Positions 26,063 through 37,700 of a DNA stretch of 64,000 nucleotides are shown here, piece after piece. The position numbers were made by a program, and so were the translations under genes. Source of the stretch: Sisyra terminalis (taxonomy: Eukaryota; Arthropoda; Insecta; Neuroptera; Sisyridae); the NCBI GenBank assembly GCA_958496175.1, contig OY292274.1, positions 41,488,630 through 41,552,629 on the forward strand, read 5' to 3'. Position 1 is the stretch's first letter, and each line of letters starts with the position of its first letter. The notes beneath the pieces were generated by a model, which was not told the DNA's origin, searched no databases, and was given only the letters and a program-made list of their open reading frames with translations.

Positions 26063-26312
26063 CAGTGGCGTAATGTGCGTTTTCGCCACCCAAATCCGAC
26101 CAGAAATTCGCCACCTTCTATTTTCATTATTAGTCAAGAAAATTGGTAAAGAGTCAAATACCTTTAAATTCTTTAATTATTTAAAAATGTAGTCTTCATG
26201 TTTTTCTGAATACAATTTCTTTTATGAAATTGTCAACGTCAATATACCGCCCAGTATTTCTTGTGCTGTCCAGGGCTATGGTCCCTCTTGCACTTACCAC
26301 GCTACGCTACTG
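26063..26312. mobile_element. hAT-type MITE
   Basis: Inverted ends are CAGTGGCGTAATGTG and CACGCTACGCTACTG. The flanking octamers attgaata and attaggta share five positions. 250 nt, non-coding. Confidence 0.6.
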
Positions 26313-26358
26313 ATTAGGTATAGTATATTTTGAACACGAAAATGCTCTACAGAAAGCG

Positions 26359-26585
26359 CGACTCACGACCCTTTTAGGGCGGCCAATATTTGGCAACGCT
26401 ATATTTTCTACTTCGTTTTTTATTCTATTCCCGATTTTTTTAATTAATTCAATTCTATTATGTTATACTTTTCTCTTTGATGACTAAATTTCATTATGGG
26501 TCGATTAATTCACGGATTAAATTAAAAACAGAGTAGAAAATGCAACTTTGCCAGATTTTAACCGACCAAAAAGGAACATGAGCCG
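26359..26585. mobile_element. palindromic MITE, copy 2 (second subfamily)
   Basis: Inverted arms carry tttggcaacgctatattt and gcaactttgccagatttt, with terminal sections cgactcacgaccctttt and aaaaaggaacatgagcc. It shares the core with 22591-22815 but has diverged ends, shared with 32837-33062 and 40796-40962. Confidence 0.7.
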
Positions 26586-28612
26586 TTTTATTTACAAAAT
26601 ATCAAAAACTAGATAATTTTACCAGAATTAATTAAATAATTATCCAAGATTAAAATAAATATTACCCGAGCTAGGTGATAAACGTGTATAGTAATGTAAC
26701 TACTAAAGATAGATAGCGATAGCATTTATCAACTGTCGAACTTTTTGTTTCCATTGATTCCTTAAAGGGAACGTAATGTGTAGAGCTGAGTATTTTAGTG
26801 AAATTGCTTACAAAGAAGATCATGAAGATAAGGAATACGCGGAGTCAATTTCTCAGAAATGTACTATATTAATTATGAATTTGCTTTAAGCTACAGTATA
26901 TATCTCAGCTAAAGTATATATACAGACATTTATGTCTAGTTTTAACTTTTCAGTTATTTGAATTACTTACCATACAATTGATAACACCATAAACGTTTAC
27001 CCGGTTTACCCCAAAATTCAAAAAATTAACTAGTAAACGTATGTAAAAGACACGCAAAGAAGAGAGACCATATTTTTTGATTTTCTATACAATTTTGTGG
27101 ATCTTGCCTGGTGTGTTTCAGTAACTTCACGGATTGTTACATCAATTTCGTCCCAAACTGAAAATACGATGACTTATGTCTACCAGAGAAATATAACTTA
27201 AAAAAAACAATATTTAGTTTTTAAAATAAAATGTTTTGAAAACGGGGTTAAATATATAAAATCCATAAGAGAATAATCTTATAGCTGGAATGTTTAAAGA
27301 CAAGCCCAAAAATGTTTTGCATTTCTTATGCAAGATACAATTTTCCTTGTTCTTCACACTCCATTAATAATTCAGCTAAATACATGATCGGCATAAATAA
27401 TATATCAAGTATTTCATTCGAAAACAATACTACCTTTTCTTTACCAATTAGCATATTTTTAGCACGTACATTCGATTCGTTACTGAAAAATGTTATAAAC
27501 GTCTTCTAACATAAAAGTCCCGACACATGAAATGGTACAAATAAAAGGAATCTAAAAAACACACACATACACAGAGAAATTATTAATTCATTTTATTAAT
27601 TATTATTAAAAATAAGTATGATTTGAAAATTAAAAGTGCATTTTAAAACAATTCATTATTTCCAAAGTCAATTTTTCTGCTAAAAATTCCGTCGTTATTC
27701 GAGTGATTCCGTTATATATATATTTTTTATTAATTTTACTAACATCACCATTAATATTTTCCTTTGAAAATTAATTATAAATGCAAATATAATAAATATT
27801 AATGTGAAGTATTAAATATTTTTCTACAAAAACCTTATTTAAGTACATAGCGTTTAATGTATAATTAGTTCATTTTCAAGCTGTTGCAATTTTCACAAGA
27901 TTCTCGTCTGCTAAAGTGGAATGATTTTTCGAAAAAAAATTCTTGTGACTAGAGACATAATTAAATCCAATTTGTGATGTTTCGAGCGAGGTTTTAGCTG
28001 CTAAGTTGTTTTCTTAATGTTTTAAAAGGAGTATTTAGGATTTACTGGATTGTTTCATTGTCCTTGCTGCCCTTAACAATATTATTAATTTTATTATAAT
28101 TAAATATAAAACATTAATATTAAATTAAAATATATAATAAAAAGTAATACATATTAACCAGCTTATCCGTTTCAAATCGTTGATAAGATCCGAGTTTTTT
28201 CTTTTTCTTTTGTAACATAACAAAACTCTTAAAAGAATTCAGGTACAGGTCAAAACCGTTTCAATCTTGATCTTGTTTTAAAAAATATTACAATTAATGA
28301 TTTTAATACTACTCGAATTTAAAAAATTAAGAATTTAAATAAAGCTCAAATGGGCTTTACGTAAAAGTTATACAATTCTGTGATAAAATTTTAAAAAAAT
28401 GACTCATTCTTTTTTTATATGTGATGTATAAAATGATTAAATATAATTTTTCTTTTTTAGGTTTAAAATTCAATAGAAATATTACTTGTTTTTAAAAAAA
28501 AAAGAAGAAAAATTGTGTGAGTATTTACGTTAGTAGATCAGAAAATAAAATAGTTTCTGATGTTTTCTCGATCAATTTCGTTTCAATCAAAAATAAAGTG
28601 CTTGCTTTCTTT

Positions 28613-28759
28613 CTATTTCTCATTCATATTATAGTTGCTTTGAATAGCACATTGTACAGCGTCTTGAATGCAATCAAAGACGGGAATGCCTTCCCGTTTA
28701 GCCATGTCTGAGAGATATGTTCTACTTCGATTGTAGTCTTTAATAGCGTATTTAGTCAA
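28613..28759 (-). CDS. raw: raw-like terminal exon H
   Basis: Acceptor attgatttcag|TTGACT. Encodes 48 residues, LTKYAIKDYNRSRTYLSDMA and KREGIPVFDCIQDAVQCAIQ, ending NMNEK-TAG. The Lys-Tyr-Asn-rich helix completes the second domain, with the VFDCIQDAV strand/helix at the end. No strong AATAAA was seen within 250 nt downstream; an ATTAAA variant lies near 28303. Confidence 0.75.
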   Translation of the reverse strand: MTKYAIKDYNRSRTYLSDMAKREGIPVFDCIQDAVQCAIQSNYNMNEK

Positions 28760-31700
28760 CTGAAATCAATAAAGTTGAGATTATAGAATTGAATTGAAGT
28801 TAGATTTGAGTATAATAAAACCTTTTCTTTGCCAATTGTACAGCCTTCCTCCATGTATTGAATGCAGAGAACCATATTCTTCTTGGCTCCTACACAATAA
28901 GCGGCCAGCATCATTGGAGCGATCGAACGCGTTTCTTTCGTTATCACAAATAGCAAACAATCACAATGCGCCATCATTTCCACGTCTCTATCCACGTACG
29001 TATGAATATCACACATATTTTTTATATTTTCAACCAAAACGTGTTCGTTATCAACAAGCCGCTCGTCGACATCGTCGACTTCACTATAAGTCAGCTGCCC
29101 GTTGCTACCATCGTTCGTAAATTTACTATTTAGCAAATTGTTACAGTTATTAATACTTGAATTCGTGCATATTAGATCACTGATTATTTTTTCGTGTAAA
29201 CTAGGATTATAATAGGTGAGGCCGTATTTGTTCAATAAAGGAATTGCAATGGTTTGTCGCCACGTCGTTCGTCGCATACAAGAACCGCCGAGGTAAATAT
29301 GACGTCGCTGCATCGATTGCTGTATCGCTAAATTCGGTTGATACAAAGGCACGTCGGAATTGTTGTTAGATAATGAAACTTGACGTTGAATCCATTCTAA
29401 AAATGTAACAATTATAAATTAATATTAATTTATAAAGATGTATAAATAATATTACTAAGAAAATTCAAAATATTAACAAAAAACTATAAAAGCTGAAAAT
29501 ATAAAACATATTGTCTAAATCAGCGTGCAAACCAACAAAAACTATAAATTGTAATTTTGACATTAAGCGACTGATACATATTTTACTTTTGAGCAATGCT
29601 ATAACAATTTAAGAATAATACGTTGATATTTAAACTAAAAAGTGGTTTACATTTATACTTATGAGTCAAGTTAAAACAACCCTACTGGTGGCCGAGTGGT
29701 CAAGATAGTTGCTTCATAACTGGTAGGTGTTGGGTTCAAATCTCATATCGGGTAAATTTTCAATATTTATCGATTTGCGGATTTTTATTAACCCTAGAGT
29801 TGTAGTTATTAAGCGAGGTTCAATAACAAAAAAATCAGGACATGTAAAGTAAAACAAAATATAAGCCATAAGACCTTTTGAAAAGAACTGATTGTACCAA
29901 GTTCCTCAAGTCAATAATTCTAGAAACGATTTCACATGTTGTGTATTAGTGAATGCGATCGCTAGAGTGCAATAGTCCTTCTAGGACATAGCGCAGAGAA
30001 GTTCATATGAGAAGTCCCCATATATCAGAAATAGTAAATACGGTCATCAGTGTAGCCACAATATACTCAATGAGTTGAATTGAGTATAATTATTTTATAA
30101 GAAAAAGGGCTCCTAAAGATATAAAACAACCGTAAAAGTATAATGTGTCAATGTTAGAAAATTTGATATACATAGACTATCCAGACAACTAAAAGATACA
30201 AAACTCTTATGGTGCCAAATAATATATGCTTCTTTTTCTCTTTATATCTTAATATCTACGACGAGTACACCATATATGGTTCATAAAGATAATAAGAAAC
30301 TATTTGTCGCACTTTTCAACCAAAAATCAATTCACCTCCATAATCCATTGTGGGTGCAGTTTCAAAATGTTTGTTTTTGGTTTAACATTAAAAATTATTT
30401 TATTATTTCTGAGTTACTAATAATTAATTCATGAATTATCAATTATTTAAAAAAAAACACTACCTGAGGATGACAGCTAATAGTTATTGAAACGCGTAGT
30501 GGAAAAAGAAAATGGAGCAATACAACATCAATAATAAATTGTTAATTAATTACTTTGGGTCCCAACCAACAAACCTTTTTTATTAAAAAAATAGACCTTA
30601 AGACCTATGTATTTCAAATTATTTGGTTTCAATGACTTCCTATGGGATATGAAATAAAAAAGATCAGTCAATTTTAATGGGGTCTTTAAATACACTTGTA
30701 TAGATAATGGAGTAGTGGGAACCCCAGATTAAGAAATTTTTATTTTTAATCCTAAGTAGAGTCACTTTTTCCTTGATTTTTACACTCTATCTGTTATCTC
30801 TATGCTTATAACTGCAACATTGTTTAACTTTTTTTTTTTAAATTTACTATAAATTTTTTAAGGTAAAAGTAAGAAACCTATTGCATATCTCGTTGTATTA
30901 TTTAAAATTGTTAACTACTCTTAAGTGTAATTAACTACACGCTTCACCTAAATAAATAGTCTCATTAATAGAGCGTAAGAAAAAATGTAGTGTCGCAATA
31001 CGATGACACAATTATGATGATTTTGACATTGACTCAAGCAGGTTTACTTACAAAAAGACTTGGGTTAACTACTGAATATTCGGCAAATTTTCAGTCAAAT
31101 TAAAAATGACTTATCAAAATTACTTAAGATTTGACCTTATTGTAACATGAGATAATTAACTTTGCTCAATTATGAGAGCTATAAATCATTTACGATTTAA
31201 CTGATTAATAAAAGAATAATAATTCTTAAGAACGTATTAAGTTAAAAAGAAATCTCGGACAACTAGATATCTTTTTCCAATTTTGAAACCATGCTTGCAG
31301 CTTACATGGCTTTTTTTAACTATAAGCTACTAAAAGTGGGGAAAAATTAAAAATGAACATACATATAAAAGGAAAATGAATACTTGTCCAATTATCTGAG
31401 ATTTCTTCTCTAATAGTTTTAAAAGAAGAGTCTTCTAGAAAAAATAAAAAAGATCTAACTAAAAATAACAAACAAAACAACTATAAGGATAAATATAAAA
31501 TACGAACTAAAGAAAAAATAAAATAAAAATCCAAAAAATAATTAAAGAAACGAAAATTAACTTTTAAATCATTTTTCTACCTAAAACACTAAAAATTGGT
31601 TTAAATATATAAATCCTTATAAGTTGTTGTGTTCGAAGTAGAACTAATTTCCAATGGAAGACTCGCGAGACTGTCGCGACTCGAATATTTTGCCCACCAT

Positions 31701-34700
31701 TATCGGACGTAACCATTGTTGCAATGGACGGCGTAGTCCATATCGTCCGGGTATTTGAATTGAGGTTCTTGTTCACATTTCCAAATTCGGCGCAAATCGA
31801 ATAAAATTGTTCGAGAGTGATTCGAACATCGTCCACATTTGTATACCCATTATTGCGTAATATCAATTTCAAATCGTTCACGGTTAACGTAGCATTCGTA
31901 ACTGAATGATAAGCGGTGCAAATTTCGGATAAAGTTAAAGCTCCAGTACGGTTTTGATCCAATGAATTAAAAGCTGCTCGAATTTGACTAAAAACAAAAG
32001 GAAAAATTAGATTTAAAAACCATTAGAATTTAATTTAATTACTCTAATTTTTCGTGAAGAATTAGCTGCGACGATTGATTTTCTGAGTTTGACTCTCGAA
32101 GAAGACGTGCCACGCATTGCAACGCAGGTGCAAGATCGGAAAATACTGGCGTAATGTCGCGTCCAATTAATGCAAGAAGTGTGTTTTGACCTTGCCACAA
32201 ATCCACAAATTCCCTAAAAGCAAATGTTTTTTTTAGAAAGCAAAAAGAAAATCAAAACGATACAAAATTGGTGATTTGGTTTCATATTTGTTTTTTTTTT
32301 CAATTTAAAATATATGAAAGAAAAAAAAATTACAATCGAATTTTCAAACAATTAAATTTATGGGAAAATAGAAAAAAAAATAATAAAGCCTACGGGTGGT
32401 CGAGTGGTTTCGGTGACCACTCCAAAACTGGTAGGATTTGGTTTCGATACTCGTATCGACCGAATATTCGATATTTTTCGATTATGGATTTTTATTAACT
32501 CAAGATTCGCTAAAAACCTCAGTAGTTAAAAAGTGACAGCAAATAATGATTTTAAAAAATAATTAAATAAAAGAAACTAGGGCGATGTGTTTCAAGTAAG
32601 TTTTTCTTTTTGCGCTCGAGTCGCGTCATATTGCTAATGCGAACATTTTGCGAAAGTTTAAGTGCCGATAAAATTTAAAATTTACTTTGCAATACAATAC
32701 ACTGTTAATCAATTTTCGTTAATTGAGCAATTTTCGCTGAAAAAAAAACAATTAGAACCGTTTTGCAATTTGCAAACCGTTAAAATGCTCTTTTAAAGGG
32801 GTTCTCCCGTGTGATGGGTTGAAAAAATCATTTTTTGGGTCAAGCTCCTTTTAAGTCGATCAATATCTGGTAACGTTACATTTTCTATTTTATTTTTAAT
32901 TTAATCCATGATTAAATCGACCCATAATAAAATTTAGTCATCAAAGAGATAAGTATAACTTAATAGACTTGAATTAATAAAAAAAATCGGGAATAGAATA
33001 ACAATCAAAGTATAAAATGCAACGTTGACAGGTATTAATCGACCGAAAAGGGACATGAGACCATTTTTTTTTTGGCATAAATTGTTTCCTTAACTAGTCT
33101 AGAAAATGGTGGTAAAATATTTTTTTTTAAATCGGAAATCATTACAAAGATACAGAAGTCGTTATAATTTTAAACATAATCGAAACTTTAAACGCGTTTT
33201 TCTCAAAGCTGAATTTTTCAAACTTGTTTCCATCATATTTTGAAAATGGTTTGACCAACTAACTTCCAGCTTATAAGATAGACTCAGCACATACAGATGT
33301 ACGGAATGAACTAAAACCATTGAAAAATTCTGAACATTTCTATTTTTCTATAACAAGCATAACAAAAAAACCCGTGAAATTGCAATTTTTTCTTCATAAA
33401 TCTGCCAAAAACCCAATAATCCATTTTTCCCTAATTTAATATACTAATTTAAAATACCGTTTTTTAAAAGGGATAAGCCAATTAGCCGAAATCGTAGAGA
33501 CAGTGAACGTTCATTTTTCGAGACGGGTGTCTTTGGAGCGCTAGAACTCATATTCTACTGGAGATTTTTGACTAAAAATTTATTATACACGCTTAAAATA
33601 AATACTAACAAATAATAAAAAAATAAAGTTATATCTTTTCAATGGTCCTTAAAAAAAAATCCAAAAAATGCTTAAAAAACCGACCGTCACATGGAAGAAC
33701 CTCCTTAATTCGTCAAATTGCGATATTTATAACGATATTTATACGGAACTGTATAAGAATTATTTTTCAACTCTTTTTTTACACATGTAAGTTTACGTGT
33801 GAAAAAAGAGTTGATATTATAATCCGATAGATTATATTAGACAAAATGTATATATTTTTTTCACAAATATATGAGAATAGAGTCGTAAAGAATTGGGACT
33901 TCTATAATAATGAAGAGAAATATGTCACTGTAAAAATGTGAAATACGAAGAAACATATAACATGTTCAGAATATTTCATGAGAAAACAGATATACTTTTA
34001 GGAGCATCTAATAATTTCCATACTTTTGGTAAGTTTCGGCAAAACCTACGTTTGATTGTTGACTGATTTCGAAGCTAAGATCGAATTTTAATTATTTAAT
34101 TGCTTCAAATTAGTTTTTAAAATCATAACTATAGAAACATAATTGTAACCTGAAGAAAACTTGATTGAAAAAATTTCGGTTTTAAGCCATAAAAGGGTTT
34201 AAATGTTGGAATAAAAATTTATACTATTTATTTTCAATGTATAAAAATCATCTTAAATAACAGGAATATGTCGTAAATTATATGGTTCCTAGTTCTCAAA
34301 AAAAGCATTGCTGGAACCTAAATCACCATTTGAGTATCTTGAAAACATGCATGTTTTAAATTTCCTTACTGGTATGAAATTTGCTCATTGGAGATGACCT
34401 GACGAGGTTGATATCGATGAGCAACAACAACAAGACATCGTTGTTGTGCAGAAAGTTGTGCAACTTCTATCATTCCCGCGACACATCTTGTTTGCTTATC
34501 CAGAACGAATAACAGAACGTCGGCCGAGGTTTTGGCTTCATGTTCCACCACCAACAACTCCGGAGACCACGTGGAGACTTGCTAGAATGTTGAAATTCTC
34601 AATTATTTAAAAAAAAAACAATTTTTTCATTTGGTTAACGATCTAACTTCCTATTTTCAAATATCATAATTACAATTAAATTAGAGACCTTCAAGGGTAG

Positions 34701-37700
34701 AACTACAGACTCGAATATCGTTTTTATGCAAAATTTAATGTGAAAAGGAAACAAACGGCGATTTCGTCTGACTTTGTACGTTTGTACACACAACGATTTC
34801 TTCATTAGTTTCGTATTAGATCAATGCTATTTTTATAAATGACATATCCTCGCGTCGATGTATTTGTATACCTTTTTACAAATAACTAACTTTCACATCA
34901 TCATCACTTACAACGCATCCCCTCCGCTAGAAGCAAAACGATTGAGAAAAATTCGCTAAAAAAGTCAACTTGACTCGACTCAGTTCAATTATTCATAAAA
35001 CCTTTTGTTAAATTAATTGCATGACTTGTATTGTTTCAATTAAAATAATTAAATAATTTAATCAAAATGGAAATTAATCAAAACATTAATGTCAGATCGT
35101 AAATCTAAAGGAAACTTTTTTGCTAGTTAAAAGTTTGAGACAAGCAAATCTATTTACCGGATTGTAATAGGAAATTCCGAAATTGGTCAATGTTGGGATC
35201 GCAACGTCGGCCCTCCATGTGGTCGGGTTGCATGACCCCCCTAAGAAGACCTCATATTTAGACCCTGCAAAAAAAACAATTTAATACTTGAAATTTTAGT
35301 GATTCATTAGGAATTTACGTTTTGAGTTATTGATATTCGCATTGTCTGGGCTAGTCTCCAGGCATTTTCGAGACTGTTGAGCATATCGTCGCAATTCGCC
35401 GGCGAAGACGCAAAATTCGCCGAACGTCAAAAAGTGGCCGACTCCACCACGTGCACATTGCAACATTTCGTGAACTGGAATCAAATTGAAAAAGAAAATC
35501 TTTAATTAGGTAAGAATGGATATGAAAGTTGGGGAGAAACGGACTTTTTTTGGTGCGAGTGATGTAATGGTGTAAAAATTTTTGACGACACCGCGGCTGT
35601 GTGGGATTGTTGTTGAAATCGCAAAATTTTTCGTAGGTCAAAAGTAATCATTTGTACGTAAAGACGAGAAGAAAAAGATACGAAAAAAAAATAGAGGCTC
35701 GTGCCAAAATGTAATTTGTGTGAGCGTTTTAATATTTCAGAACAGCCATCAGACGTGCATAGACGTTTTTTGATCGATTTTTGCAGACATATGCTGAACA
35801 ATTTTTTATTAATTGCGCTTTATTTGATTTTTTTTGGTAATAAAATTGAATATAAAATTCATTTATTGACGCGATGGTAAGGCAATAACTTTATACGTTA
35901 AATTTTAGAAAATTTGGATTCGAACCCCGCAATGAGCTGGAAATTTCTATGTACTTCCAAAATTGTGGCTAACAAAACCTACAAGTTATTGAAAACTGAA
36001 CTAGTTAAGGGTTTTAAACAAATAAAATTAAATGTAATTGTTATTTGTTAAAACTTATCACTAAGTTTGAATGAAAAAATAAAAGTAAATATCTTCACTG
36101 TTTTACGAAAATCAACTGAAATCAATGAGGGTGGATCGATTTTTACCACATTCGCAATTATTAGCAATGAATAACAATTGGCATATGCTATAGTTGCTCT
36201 ATACTTATACATATTATTTTTAATTATTAACCTATTCAACATAAATCCACTAATTGTTGGTTCAAATTATGCTTGGAATATTGTTTTTTTTTCATGTCTT
36301 ACGAGAGTTGTAAATAGTTGCAACAATAAATGTTGTTTTAACTATAAAGAAAAGGTACTAAAGTATCACTAGTGAAAAATTGTCGAATGTCAAAGAGAAT
36401 AAATGAAATGGAATTTGATGCTTAGTTTCCACAATCAAAAGAATGTAATATTTAGTCATTATAAAAGGAATATATAAAAACTTCACATACGCGTATATTC
36501 GACACAGAATCAAGAGACGCCCTGAATCCTATTACCACCTTACTACGATTAATGTTAGTCAATCACACAAAAATGTAATTAAGTATTGAACAAGATATTG
36601 TTTTCGGATTAGAGATAACACCAACAGAGGTGTCAGAAAAAATAATCTTAGCAACTTTTAAGTATCTAAATTACTGTATCTTAGTTTCTTTATTTTTTTT
36701 TCCAAACAGTAATTACAGTGCACTCTCCGGGTTAATGCTGTGGAGAATGGGCACGGATAATTGAAAAACACGGATAATCAGAATCATAAAATTTTTATTT
36801 TATTTTCGAATGTTATATCATATATACTATACAAATTGTTAACACATCATATATATGCAATACGAATTGAAACAAACTAATAAAAGACATTTGAAGAGGG
36901 ATCAAAAATTTCATGAACAATAGATTTTTTAGAACAAACGAAGTCCAGAGAACTAACAAATATGGGCAATAAATATCGAAATTAATTGCATTGCGACGTT
37001 TCTTTGTGTCCCTATACGTATTTCTTTCAAAAAATGTGAATACTCAAGATCCTAATTCATTAATACATCTTATAATCGTTAAAGAAAAAAATCAAATTTT
37101 TGATTTAATTTTTTTTTCAGACACGGATAATCGAGAGTGATCTGTAGTATCTTAGATATTTGTTAAAATGAATTGCATCCTGTAATTTAAAAAAAAAGTA
37201 TCTCAGATATCGAAAAGTAACTTAGATACGAAAAAGTACTTAAGATAACAAAAAGTAGCTAAGAATAAAGTATGCAGTAAACAATAAAATGGGATACCTG
37301 ACTGATGATTTTGTGATTGCACAAAATAATGTATGCTTTGTGATGTCTTTTTGTTTTGGCAAATTTTAACTGATTTATATTTATTATACTCAAATTAGCT
37401 TTGTATTTGTTTTGATGTTTAATATGGTAAAAAACACTTCAAAAAATAAAAGATGTCTTCTGGCCTAATCATCAAAATTCTTCAGTCTAAATTTTGCTGA
37501 AATGGAAATGTAAAGAATTTAAATCACAGTAAAATTTCTTAGCATAAAAATCCTAAAAATTAAAAGAAACAAAAAGTTGAATAAAAACTGAAACTTTTTA
37601 ACATGAAAATAAATATGCTCAGAACGCGCCACAAGAGTGAAAGACGTAACATGATAAAAAACCAGTGAAGAGAGAGAAATATAAAAAAAATATCATAGTA

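Larger units (their letters stand above)
20769..28612. other. intergenic interval, no gene recognised
   Basis: Lies between the candidate 5' end of the small gene and the 3' end of the raw-like gene. It holds SINEs, palindromic MITEs and one hAT MITE, listed separately. Stretches 21110-22590, 23625-25120 and 26590-28600 show AT-rich sequence with no supported exon. ORFs of 60-80 codons there have no family resemblance or splice context. Confidence 0.5.
32214..34369 (-). other. intron between raw-like exons D and E
   Basis: Contains a SINE (32387-32550) and a palindromic MITE (32837-33062). The rest is AT-rich. A local hairpin near 33770-33810 (actcttttttttacac paired with gtgtgaaaaaagagt) is visible. 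No exon was recognised. Confidence 0.5.

Noticed and set aside
28794..29120. 108-codon plus-strand ORF
   Set aside because: Opposite-strand shadow of raw-like exon G.
35351..35801. Overlapping 96- and 99-codon minus-strand ORFs
   Set aside because: They run through the exon B acceptor in other frames; shadows of exon B and its intron.
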